This document shows positions 1-6,353 of a DNA stretch of 30,598 nt, in pieces. The stretch comes from a virus: IMG/VR virus record IMGVR_UViG_3300031758_000372, positions 1-30,598 of that record; one strand, written 5' to 3'. The position numbers and the translations under genes are program-made. Positions within the stretch are counted from its first letter, which is position 1. Every line of letters starts with the position of its first letter. Under the pieces are notes generated by a model. It worked only from the letters and a program-made list of their open reading frames with translations, did not search any database and had not been told where the DNA came from.

Positions 1-65
1 GTTACGCTTTCACGCTTGTTTTGCAAATCTGCCGTGTACCCATGTGTGCCACCGGGGGGTCTTGG

Positions 66-362
66 CTATTGTGAACCTTTTCGACTATTACATTTGCGGC
101 ACAAGACTTGTGCATTGCTTGGTATTGACAAACCGCCTTGTAATAGTGGCTTGATGTGGTCAAGAGTTAAGTCTTTAGTTGAATGACAGATTGTGCAGAA
201 AGGTTGCAACGCTCGCATCGTTCGAGATAGTTCATGCCACTTGCTATCGTATCCACGATCTGCACGCTTGGGTCTTTTGCGTTCTTGTAATCTTTTGCAA
301 GCATCGCATCGTGCAGCTCTGACAACAACACCACAACCATTGCAAGGTCTAGGCAATACCAT
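66..362 (-). CDS. HNH endonuclease
   Basis: A 98-residue HNH nuclease, probably assisting terminase in genome packaging, as HNH proteins next to terminases do in HK97-like phages. An N-terminal CxxC/CxxC zinc knuckle (CNGC, CDAC) precedes a basic stretch. The HNH core follows: CTIC, then LDHIKPLLQGG with the catalytic His, then N-A-Q-V-L-CRKCNSRKG. The ATG overlaps the end of the upstream endonuclease VII gene by 14 bases, so translation is probably coupled. It is the last gene at the left edge. On a circular molecule it would lie directly upstream of the small terminase at the right edge, the classic HNH-TerS-TerL order. The family assignment is very clear; the packaging role is inference. 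Confidence 0.9.
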   Translation of the reverse strand: MVLPRPCNGCGVVVRAARCDACKRLQERKRPKRADRGYDSKWHELSRTMRALQPFCTICHSTKDLTLDHIKPLLQGGLSIPSNAQVLCRKCNSRKGSQ

Positions 363-738
363 CAGTCTTTATCAAATACTCAATAGCCATTGACAACTTG
401 GTGGTGTCATCCCCATAGTACCCAAGCCCCACATTGCATCGTGTGCATAAGAGTCCACGAATCTTGTGAGTCTCATGATTGTGGTCAACAACTAAACCGC
501 GCTCTGCCTCTGATGTATGTATCCCACAGATTGCACATGAATTGTTTTGTGCTGTAAGGAACGCATCGTACTGTTCATCTGTGATGTTTGTAATCATGCG
601 ATGTTTGTTTCGACAGTTCTTGCATATGTCATAGTGACCATTTGGTGTTCGCTTATCTTTGTGAAATGAATCAAGAGGTAAATCTATTTTGCATCTTCGA
701 CACTTTGAAGTTGTGTCAGTCCTCTTCCTCATCGTCAT
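349..738 (-). CDS. Recombination endonuclease VII-like nuclease
   Basis: Endonuclease VII family (His-Me finger) nuclease; the family resolves branched DNA before packaging. An N-terminal zinc-finger pair (CRRC, CKNC) is followed by the family hallmark: CAICG, then DHNHETHKIRGLLCTRCN with the catalytic His and the second Cys pair. The open frame extends upstream to 849, but that part overlaps the preceding gene and reads like shadow sequence. I chose the ATG at 738, with the ATG at 732 equally possible; both lie inside the acidic C-terminus codons of the upstream gene. No good ribosome binding site is visible, so initiation probably depends on coupling. It carries a second nuclease fold beside the HNH protein. 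Confidence 0.88.
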   Translation of the reverse strand: MTMRKRTDTTSKCRRCKIDLPLDSFHKDKRTPNGHYDICKNCRNKHRMITNITDEQYDAFLTAQNNSCAICGIHTSEAERGLVVDHNHETHKIRGLLCTRCNVGLGYYGDDTTKLSMAIEYLIKTDGIA

Positions 739-916
739 CGTCAGAAGTATCCAATCCAAGTGCAGCAAGGCGATCCTCAGACGGTAATGAAAGGTATGAG
801 GAAACAGTTGATTGAACTGCACGATTAAGTAAAGATTCAATGGCATCAAATGAAAGTGATTGATCTGTCATCAACTCAGTTGCGACATCACCGATGTTTA
901 TGATTATCTTCAGCAT
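716..916 (-). CDS. Small acidic protein of unknown function
   Basis: A 66-residue protein I do not recognise. The first 50 residues look helical; the last dozen are almost entirely Asp and Glu (SDDDDEEED), giving a strongly acidic tail. The ATG overlaps the stop of the 31-residue peptide upstream, and its own 3' end overlaps the start of the endonuclease VII gene, so it sits inside a coupled chain. Acidic tails in small phage proteins can be DNA mimics or partner-binding tails, but nothing here decides that. Confidence 0.7.
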   Translation of the reverse strand: MLKIIINIGDVATELMTDQSLSFDAIESLLNRAVQSTVSSYLSLPSEDRLAALGLDTSDDDDEEED

Positions 917-1005
917 TGTGTGAATCCATATGCTGTTGCAGGGATAGCAAAACCTGATAGCGAAAGCGTAGCATAATTGATTGCCAACTTTGTCAAATCA
1001 TTCAT
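910..1005 (-). CDS. 31-residue hydrophobic peptide (probable small gene)
   Basis: A short frame starting MNDLTKLAINYATLSL and ending in FTQC. It fills what would otherwise be a gap in a tightly packed operon. Its ATG overlaps the stop of the upstream Zn/HTH gene (ATGA) and its stop overlaps the ATG of the 66-residue acidic protein. The middle (ATLSLSGFAIPATAYGF) is hydrophobic enough for a weak membrane segment. The exact fit on both sides is the main support; function unknown. Confidence 0.5.
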   Translation of the reverse strand: MNDLTKLAINYATLSLSGFAIPATAYGFTQC

Positions 1006-1742
1006 ATCTGCACCACTTTCAAGATGTCTCCGAAGTTGTAAAGGCTTCCACGCTTTTCAATGTCATGGCGTTTGACAATCCGATAAATCTCTCTCTGACT
1101 TATCTTGAGCCACAAACTAATTGCCTCAACATCAAGAAAGAACTTTCGGTTCGGATTACTCATTGCCAACTTCACCAATCGAGCTACTGTCCAAGATTGC
1201 TTACACCCGAAGCAAGAGACCTCATCAGATAAGTTCTCAACATCTATGACAACAAATCGTTTGCACTCATCGCTAGGACAAGGAATGCGCCGGGCTTGTT
1301 CAGAGAACTTCTTTGCTGCTGCTCTGCCTTTGGCATGGAGACCATAGACATCTGCTGCGAATTCTACTGCCCACGGCTGAAACAAAGTGTATTCAAGGTG
1401 TGCTAGGTGGAACGAGCAGGTGGCATCCACCTCTGCCTCAATCGTTGGCTCTTTGTCCAGGTAGGCAGGTGGTGTCAGCCCACGCCCAATCCGAATCGGC
1501 ACTTCCCACCCATGCAGGATGTGGAGCAGGTCAGTTGCCATTGAGAAGTCCAATGCGTTGACATTGATGCCGATTGAACGCTCTGCACTCACCGCGCCTG
1601 ATCCTGTCCTTGCAGGGGCAAGATGCTCACTTGACTCATGTTGCAGGGCAGGAAGTTCGACAAGGCACGCCTTGACCTTCAGCTCACAGACAATGCACGC
1701 GCCCTCTTTCTTGGTCGCTCGTTGGCAGATGTTGCAGTTCAT
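1002..1742 (-). CDS. Zinc-finger and helix-turn-helix DNA-binding protein
   Basis: About 246 residues from the ATG at 1742, which shares bases with the upstream stop (TGATG). The longer open frame to 1790 is ignored because it only runs back through that gene. It opens with a four-Cys finger (C3, C6, C16, C19). A central region of about 130 residues has no recognised fold. A second four-Cys ribbon follows (CPSDEC ... CFGC), then a C-terminal helix-turn-helix resembling excisionase/MerR-type DNA readers (AISLWLKISQREIYRIVKRH). The architecture recalls uncharacterised HTH proteins downstream of the primase-helicase in actinophages. Probably a regulator or replication accessory; which is unknown. 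Confidence 0.75.
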   Translation of the reverse strand: MNCNICQRATKKEGACIVCELKVKACLVELPALQHESSEHLAPARTGSGAVSAERSIGINVNALDFSMATDLLHILHGWEVPIRIGRGLTPPAYLDKEPTIEAEVDATCSFHLAHLEYTLFQPWAVEFAADVYGLHAKGRAAAKKFSEQARRIPCPSDECKRFVVIDVENLSDEVSCFGCKQSWTVARLVKLAMSNPNRKFFLDVEAISLWLKISQREIYRIVKRHDIEKRGSLYNFGDILKVVQI

Positions 1743-2092
1743 CAGAAAGGAACTCCTTCGTACTCTTGGATTGGCTTTGGCTTGCCCCAATAGGCAGGTG
1801 CCATGTCAGGTGTTTCAAACAGGTGCATGGTCGAACATAGATGGGTGGCAAGGGTGATGGCGTTAGGATTGATTCCCATTGCAATCCGACTTGAAGTTCT
1901 TCTGACTGCCTCAAATGAAACGACAGTCTTGTGGCATTCATAGGTTCTTGCACCCTGCAAAATCTTCACGATCTCTTCGGCAATGTTGAGCCGAGCCGTA
2001 TCAAGTTTTGTCTCGAATCCTGCCGATGATAAACCGCGCCAAATAAGTTTTCCACAGGCTCGGCAGTTTATTGGTTCAAAGTTGAAATTCAT
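1742..2092 (-). CDS. Hypothetical protein with CxxC motif
   Basis: A 116-residue protein. I start it at the ATG of MNFNFEPINCRACGKLIWRG, which overlaps a TAA as TAATG; the frame stays open to 2281 only by running through a GC-rich non-protein-like stretch. It has one CxxC (CRAC) near the N-terminus and two further Cys later (YECHKT, HLCST), compatible with a small zinc site. No family recognised. It sits directly upstream of, and is coupled to, the Zn/HTH protein and may act with it. Confidence 0.65.
   Translation of the reverse strand: MNFNFEPINCRACGKLIWRGLSSAGFETKLDTARLNIAEEIVKILQGARTYECHKTVVSFEAVRRTSSRIAMGINPNAITLATHLCSTMHLFETPDMAPAYWGKPKPIQEYEGVPF
2048..2056. promoter_or_regulatory. DnaA-box-like site
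   Basis: TTTTCCACA fits the DnaA box consensus TTWTNCACA. It lies inside the coding sequence of the 116-residue protein, left of the GC-rich repeats and in the same orientation as the site at 2236-2244. A nine-base match alone is weak; the pairing around the repeat block is the reason to list it. Confidence 0.3.
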
Positions 2093-2226
2093 TAAGATAA
2101 CCAATCCGTGAGCGTGCCACCGAACCGCGCCCCGCGCCCCTCTAAAGAGGGGGCGCGTCGGCGCGGTTGTCGGCAGTGTGCCGAGAAAATAGCGGAACAG
2201 TTCGGCGCGGTTCGGCGCGGTTGCAT
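2092..2226 (-). CDS. Possible 44-residue Arg-rich peptide in a GC-rich spacer
   Basis: A short frame starting just after the primase-helicase stop and ending exactly in a TAATG overlap with the next gene, which is the coupling style of this genome. The product begins MQPRRTAPNCSA and is Arg/Pro rich. Against it: there is no ribosome binding site, the base composition is unlike any neighbour, and the stretch consists of repeats and a long hairpin. It may be coding, a structured spacer, or both. Confidence 0.3.
   Translation of the reverse strand: MQPRRTAPNCSAIFSAHCRQPRRRAPSLEGRGARFGGTLTDWLS
2123..2222. repeat. GC-rich inverted and direct repeats
   Basis: The decamer CGGCGCGGTT occurs three times in direct orientation (2159-2168, 2203-2212, 2213-2222), the last two head to tail. 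The inverted form AACCGCGCC is at 2123-2131. Between 2123 and 2168 lies a long imperfect hairpin: outer arms 2123-2131 with 2160-2168, inner arms 2134-2143 with 2146-2156 (one bulged G). The composition is strikingly GC-rich against AT-richer surroundings. It lies between the primase-helicase gene and the downstream regulatory genes. It could be an origin, an iteron operator or a strong transcription attenuator. Confidence 0.7.
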
Positions 2227-2228
2227 TT

Positions 2229-4319
2229 TCAAGAGTTATCCACAGGCAAAGTCTCAAGAGTTCGGACATCATTGACCACAAAAGTTTTCTTGTGCTTGAA
2301 CAATTTCTTCTGTCCTTCCTCTTTCATCAATAGATTGCCACTCATCACAAGTGATGTTAAAGCTGTAGAAATCTCGGTGTTGCCAATCTTATGACCCTCT
2401 TTGCGAATCTTTTCTCTAATCTCATTCAACCCCATCTCATACCCATGTGCTTCCATAAACTGTGAGACCAACTCAAGGCGAGAGTCGGCAGAGGCGATGG
2501 CGACGGTGCCACCTGAGATTGACACCGAGATTGACCCATCCTTGCCGTTTCGGATATTGGCAACGCCGAGTGTCTTTGCATCAGGGCAGAGGGCTCGGAC
2601 ATAGCCTGGGCGATCTTTAGTGACCTTCAAATCTAGTGCTCCGTCAATGCCTCTGCCAAATGGCAAGGACACATCACAGGCAATTGCCACCCCATCAATA
2701 TCAGCACGCTTTGCTTGAGCGCCGATGGCATAGTTGCCTCGGTTGTCCTTAGATTTAGTCACATGGTCAATTGTCAGAATGCCTGATCCAAATATCTTCA
2801 AAGGCTTAAGAACCTTTTGTGTGAAGGTCGTTGCATCCTTGTTCTTTTCCAAATCAAGCCCAAGTAAGTTCATCGCAGCATTGACACCGTCCACGACAAT
2901 GAGCGTTGGCATGAACTTACCAATCTCGGTTTTCATAATCTCACCGATGCCCTCACCAAGAGGTTCATCAGGGTTGGCATACTTGAACGACTTCAACTTG
3001 GTCATGTCGCATTTGAGGGTCTGAAGGCGGTTAAAGATGCCACGGGCTGAATCCTCAAAGTCAATGTAGAAAACACAGTTGCCCTTTGCTAACTCCTGTC
3101 GCACCGCTTCGAGTGCCACCCAAGTCTTGCCTGACTCAGACTCACCAAAGAGTGCGTTGACCTTGCCTGCATAAAGAATGCAGTTGCCATCCTCACGGCG
3201 AAGCATTGATGGTGGCGGTTCTTCATCAAAGTCCTCATTCCAAATCTCGCGTGGAATCCAAGAACTTGTGGCAACTTCCTCATTCTCATCATGTAACTGC
3301 ACCATTGATGGAGCGTGAACATCTAGCCCTGCCCAATCGGTTTTCAGCTCTTGAGAGGCACCATATCCCTTCTCACGCAAGGCTTTGGCTGCCTGTTTGA
3401 AATCTCCATTGTGTTCAATCTGCGCGTAAGCGGCAAACTTAGAGTATGAGGATTCAGCGTTGAAGATAGTGCTTGTTGAAAATACAAACAGTTTGTCATT
3501 GCCGTTGAAGTTGGTGGTGGCAGATACGCCTTCATTCTTGCCTGGTCTGCGCCATGCTGTGGCATCGCCCTTTGAATACACCTTTGTCCATCCAAGAGGT
3601 TCAAGGATAGATTCCCAGGTGACTTTGGCGTTGTAGTCATCACCTGCCGACAAGAATGAGTCATCGCGCTTGACCACATCTGCCTGAATAGATTCAACTT
3701 TTGGCATCTGATCAAACATCGCAAAGAGGTTGTGCAGGGCGTTTCTCTCCTGCATGGTAATTGTTGGAATGGTCTCAATTGACCCACCAATCAATGTCCA
3801 ATTGCCACCTGATGGGTGTGTGGTGCCACCTGAAGGTGCGGTGATGGTGAACCCACCTTGACCGCGAGTCTCGGCAAGCACATCGTTGCCACCTTCACCT
3901 GGTTTGCGAGCCAACTTTGTGTTGCCAGGAACCTCGCAATCTGAAATCTTGTAAAGCCAATGAAGCCCACCTGAAGGTGTCATCTCCACATATCCTGAGT
4001 TCAACTGCTCCCATAACTCTTTCAATCCTGAGTTGTTGGCAATCTCTGCGATTTCAAGATGTATCTTTTGAGCTACGGCGCGACCTTCAAGTTCAAGCAT
4101 CTCAAGATTGCCGGATACCTTGCCGGTGACAACGCCAATGCCATCAACGCCATTCTTGAACCACATCAACAATTCATCAGTATTGGGCAGTTCCTCTTGA
4201 AAGCGTTGCCAGGCAAAGGCAGGTCGCTTGGAACCGTCATTGGCGACAGGAACGACAGAGATGCCTTCTTTTAAGAACCTGAGTGCGATTGGCAGTAGCT
4301 CATTCACTTGCCACCCCAT
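2229..4319 (-). CDS. PrimPol-helicase replication protein
   Basis: A 696-residue replicative primase-helicase. Residues 1-180 resemble the bifunctional primase/polymerase (PrimPol) domain: start of fold KEGISVVP, GVVTGKVSGN, then TPSGGLHWLY around 115-123 and ETRGQGGFTITAPSGG around 150-165. The usual DxD metal pair is here ExE (MLELEG, E76 and E78). A linker leads to a RepA/AAA_25-type helicase: Walker A GESESGKT (392-399), Walker B LIVVD (473-477), then TIDHVTKS and a YAIGAQAKRAD sensor region. The C-terminal 80 residues look like a winged helix. It probably primes and unwinds at the phage fork. The start overlaps the zinc-ribbon gene by 16 bases. Confidence 0.9.
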   Translation of the reverse strand: MGWQVNELLPIALRFLKEGISVVPVANDGSKRPAFAWQRFQEELPNTDELLMWFKNGVDGIGVVTGKVSGNLEMLELEGRAVAQKIHLEIAEIANNSGLKELWEQLNSGYVEMTPSGGLHWLYKISDCEVPGNTKLARKPGEGGNDVLAETRGQGGFTITAPSGGTTHPSGGNWTLIGGSIETIPTITMQERNALHNLFAMFDQMPKVESIQADVVKRDDSFLSAGDDYNAKVTWESILEPLGWTKVYSKGDATAWRRPGKNEGVSATTNFNGNDKLFVFSTSTIFNAESSYSKFAAYAQIEHNGDFKQAAKALREKGYGASQELKTDWAGLDVHAPSMVQLHDENEEVATSSWIPREIWNEDFDEEPPPSMLRREDGNCILYAGKVNALFGESESGKTWVALEAVRQELAKGNCVFYIDFEDSARGIFNRLQTLKCDMTKLKSFKYANPDEPLGEGIGEIMKTEIGKFMPTLIVVDGVNAAMNLLGLDLEKNKDATTFTQKVLKPLKIFGSGILTIDHVTKSKDNRGNYAIGAQAKRADIDGVAIACDVSLPFGRGIDGALDLKVTKDRPGYVRALCPDAKTLGVANIRNGKDGSISVSISGGTVAIASADSRLELVSQFMEAHGYEMGLNEIREKIRKEGHKIGNTEISTALTSLVMSGNLLMKEEGQKKLFKHKKTFVVNDVRTLETLPVDNS
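2236..2244. promoter_or_regulatory. Perfect DnaA-box-like site
   Basis: TTATCCACA, the consensus DnaA box, lies within the last codons of the primase-helicase gene and immediately right of the GC-rich direct repeats. Together with the box at 2048 it brackets the repeat region. Confidence 0.35.
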
Positions 4320-4471
4320 CCTTTACCTTTGAAGATGGTGCCACCCAATGAATACTTGCGTTGCATCAACTTCTTCTTGCAACCTTCGCAAATAATTCTC
4401 TTGTCATCATTCATCTCAAAAAACACTTCTGCAATGTGTCCACAGTCGCAAGTGAATTCATAAAATGGCAT
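4304..4471 (-). CDS. Small zinc-ribbon protein
   Basis: A 55-residue protein with four Cys in ribbon spacing (C8, C10, C28, C31), beginning MPFYEFTCDCGHIAEVFFEM and ending in a basic Gly-rich tail. It resembles the FmdB/CxxC regulatory ribbon family (MPxYxFxC start). A clear binding site GGGGGAAGCA precedes the ATG. The 3' end overlaps the primase-helicase start in another frame, so it may be co-translated and act with it, but the function is not known. Confidence 0.8.
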   Translation of the reverse strand: MPFYEFTCDCGHIAEVFFEMNDDKRIICEGCKKKLMQRKYSLGGTIFKGKGWGGK

Positions 4472-4502
4472 TGCTTCCCCCGTTCAAAGTTTTCTATCTT
4501 GT

Positions 4503-4561
4503 GAGGTGGTGGGAGTCGAACCCACCTGCGCAATTCCCCAAGAACGCAAATCCCATACCTC
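4503..4561 (-). ncRNA. tRNA-like element lacking a D-arm (possible tRNA remnant)
   Basis: Read on the minus strand, this intergenic stretch has a textbook T-arm: stem GGTGGG, seven-base loop TTCGACT, stem CCCACC (4508-4526). Flanking it, GAGGT (4557-4561) pairs with ACCTC (4503-4507) as a five-base acceptor-like stem. Between them a hairpin can form from TGCG with CGCA (4545-4548, 4527-4530) plus an inner TTC/GAA. No D-arm, no seven-base acceptor and no CCA are present, so it is not a normal tRNA. It could be a decayed tRNA, the 3' part of a tRNA captured as an attachment site, or a tRNA mimic processed by RNase P. Confidence 0.35.
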
Positions 4562-4601
4562 GTTCCCGTGGCGAAAGGAAAGGATTAAAGCCACAGGAAA
4601 G

Positions 4602-5063
4602 TTATACCTGTTTTGCGCCCAACTGATTCAACAATGCCTGAACTTCAGGTGGCAAGTTGTTGGTGTCAATAGGTGCTTGAGGTGCGGCAGGGGCAGATGC
4701 TTTCGCATTGCCACCGCCGATGAAGGCGTTTGCCTTTGCTAGATCATCAGGATTGCCTGTGGCATCAATCAAGACCCACGGTGCCGATTTTCCGGCTTTG
4801 GCCGTTCCTTGTCCTATGCGTGCTAAAACTCGTTGACCAATCTTGTCCTTCAAAGCATTCTTGAGTGCAATGTTAAAGAACAAGATATTGTTGTGTGTCT
4901 CATCGCCATCAAGGTCAACGATGTTGACTTCAATTGCATCTGTGACTCCGTGAACCGTTGTGATCTCTCGCTTGTGTTCAGTCGGTGTGATGATAAGCAG
5001 CTTTCCTGCCAAGTCTGCGACCTTGACTGAATCACCGCCACCTTGCGTTGGTGCTGTGAACAT
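4602..5063 (-). CDS. Putative single-strand DNA-binding (OB-fold-like) protein
   Basis: A 153-residue protein with a beta-rich N-terminal 110 residues (LLIITPTEHKREI, AIEVNIVDLDG, RVLARIGQG, APWVLIDATG). A low-complexity tail rich in Ala, Pro, Asn and Gln follows (KASAPAAPQAP), ending in NQLGAKQV. A compact beta domain with a flexible tail is the general plan of phage SSBs, and it lies between the exonuclease and primase-helicase genes where an SSB is expected. There is no diagnostic motif and the tail lacks an acidic tip, so the assignment rests on context and shape. The start overlaps the upstream stop (TAATG) with GGGGGAACAG as binding site. Confidence 0.5.
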   Translation of the reverse strand: MFTAPTQGGGDSVKVADLAGKLLIITPTEHKREITTVHGVTDAIEVNIVDLDGDETHNNILFFNIALKNALKDKIGQRVLARIGQGTAKAGKSAPWVLIDATGNPDDLAKANAFIGGGNAKASAPAAPQAPIDTNNLPPEVQALLNQLGAKQV

Positions 5064-5200
5064 TACTGTTCCCCCTTTTCGTTGTTGTTGTTGTTGTCTA
5101 ACTCTTCAGGTGGATTGTTTTCCACCCATTCTTTGACACCATCTGAGAGTGCCTTTGTCGGTAGCAGACCGCACTTGCAAGAGTTACATTCGCACATCAT
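5063..5200 (-). CDS. Small Cys-rich protein with Asn run
   Basis: A 45-residue frame beginning MMCECNSCKCGLLPTKAL and containing a run of five Asn near the C-terminus, encoded by an AAC triplet repeat. The four closely spaced Cys (CECNSCKC) suggest metal binding. It overlaps the exonuclease stop on one side (ATGA) and the SSB-like start on the other (TAATG), and GGAG precedes the ATG. Unknown function; the fit in the operon makes it likely real. Confidence 0.65.
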   Translation of the reverse strand: MMCECNSCKCGLLPTKALSDGVKEWVENNPPEELDNNNNNEKGEQ

Positions 5201-5931
5201 TGTGTATCTCCATGACAGGCGCGAGATAAATCTTTGCTATACGGTAAAAAATAAGGGCAATAACTGCACAGTCTTGTCGGTTCGGCAGGTATCAAATCCC
5301 ACATTTGCGGATTGCTCTCAACATCAACTGTTGAAAGAAGCGTGTATAAACTATCAATTCGAGCAAGTGCATCCAATGCAACCTGCTCATCGTACTCGTA
5401 CATCTCAAGGTGCATCTCATCAAGAGAACCTGATGTCGGTAAATATACAAGTGCGACATGGTTGACGATTGCACCTTGCTGTGCTTTGCCGTAACCATAG
5501 AGCTGAGTTTGAATCAATTGTTGCTTGGTCGCGCCTTCTTTTCTGCGCGTTTCGATTTGCTTCGATGATGTGGTTTTCCAATCCATCACGATTCCACGAT
5601 TGACATCAAATAAGTCAATTGAACCTGACAAACCTGAACGAATGGTGACTCGTTGCTCTACTTCATACCCTTCAATCTTGCCAAAAACCTCGGCCAAGTA
5701 AGCGTGAATTGCCGTTCCCACCTGGGCGCTCCAACTGCTGCTTCCACCCTCATTGATCTTTTCCCAATCAAGAAGTTTGTAAGCAAGACGGCGTGAGCAT
5801 TCATGCCCGATTTCAGATGGGCCGATGGCAATTTGCTTTGAGCGTGGCGACCATTGACCTGCCTTTGTAATGATTTCAGCAAGTTCATCTGCCAACACCT
5901 TTGAAGGCTTATGTGGAGCAACGAATGTCAT
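5197..5931 (-). CDS. Cas4/RecB-like PD-(D/E)XK exonuclease with Fe-S cysteines
   Basis: A 244-residue nuclease of the RecB/Cas4 type, likely processing DNA ends for phage recombination or replication. Visible motifs: H76 (GTAIHAYL), D106 (GSIDLFDV), D117 and K119 (MDWKTTS, the DxK core) and the QLYGYG helix around 143-148. One Cys near the N-terminus (C45, GHECSRR) and three near the C-terminus (C222, C225, C239) match the four-Cys iron-sulphur pattern of Cas4/AddB proteins. It sits between the YqaJ-partner-like protein and the SSB-like protein. There are no CRISPR genes nearby, so a CRISPR role is not suggested. Confidence 0.85.
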   Translation of the reverse strand: MTFVAPHKPSKVLADELAEIITKAGQWSPRSKQIAIGPSEIGHECSRRLAYKLLDWEKINEGGSSSWSAQVGTAIHAYLAEVFGKIEGYEVEQRVTIRSGLSGSIDLFDVNRGIVMDWKTTSSKQIETRRKEGATKQQLIQTQLYGYGKAQQGAIVNHVALVYLPTSGSLDEMHLEMYEYDEQVALDALARIDSLYTLLSTVDVESNPQMWDLIPAEPTRLCSYCPYFLPYSKDLSRACHGDTQ

Positions 5932-6015
5932 TTATTCATCATCCTCTTCATCATCTTCATACGGTGTGAAAGGTGGTTCGTCGAGAAGTGGTGAGATGGG
6001 CGTGATGATGCTCAT
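5932..6015 (-). CDS. 27-residue acidic-tail peptide
   Basis: A tiny frame beginning MSIITPISPLLDEPPF and ending in a nearly pure Asp/Glu stretch. Its ATG overlaps the stop of the upstream gene (ATGA) and its TAA ends just before the exonuclease ATG, so the peptide fits the operon exactly. Its role is unknown; the tail composition recalls that of the acidic protein near 716-916. Confidence 0.5.
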   Translation of the reverse strand: MSIITPISPLLDEPPFTPYEDDEEDDE

Positions 6016-6332
6016 TGCTCACCACTCTCGACAACTGTGAATCGGCGTGAAGTAGTTGGAATCTCAAGCAACTGAATGACTTGATCAGGCAGGATTTCTC
6101 GTGCCTTCTTCACATCAAGTCTCCTTGATTCAACAAATGACCATCGGACAACCTCGTTGCCCTGGTACATACCAACTTCAGCATCGCCCAATGCACTTTC
6201 AAGGTGCGAGCGTGCGATGTCGGCAACTTCTTGCCATTCCTTTATGCGACTCAACGCATCTTTGTATTGTTTGAGCCAAGAAGCGATGTCATCGTCTAAG
6301 ATGACACGCTTGTGTTCAATTTCAATGGTCAC
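6012..6332 (-). CDS. Exonuclease-associated protein (YqaJ C-terminal-like)
   Basis: A 106-residue protein. The N-terminal half is helical (DDDIASWLKQYKDALSRIKE). The C-terminal half (VVRWSFVESRRLDVKKAREI, then TTSRRFTVVES) resembles the segment after the nuclease core in YqaJ-type phage exonucleases, where a similar 'RRLD...TSRRF' pattern occurs. It may be the detached partner domain of the Cas4/RecB-like nuclease encoded two frames downstream. It starts with GTG preceded by GGGGGAATTACAA. The domain relationship is from memory of family patterns. Confidence 0.65.
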   Translation of the reverse strand: MTIEIEHKRVILDDDIASWLKQYKDALSRIKEWQEVADIARSHLESALGDAEVGMYQGNEVVRWSFVESRRLDVKKAREILPDQVIQLLEIPTTSRRFTVVESGEQ

Positions 6333-6353
6333 TTGTAATTCCCCCGAATCTTT

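Noticed and set aside
4501-4590. Canonical tRNA gene on the minus strand
   Set aside because: The T-arm is perfect, but no seven-base acceptor pairing, D-arm or correct-length cloverleaf could be folded; kept only as a tRNA-like element.
5083-5100. GTT triplet microsatellite as a regulatory repeat
   Set aside because: It encodes the Asn run of the 45-residue peptide and is short; no independent role is evident.
5197-5931. Cas4 of a CRISPR-Cas system
   Set aside because: The protein has the four-Cys Cas4/AddB pattern, but there are no repeats or other cas genes; its neighbours are phage recombination genes.
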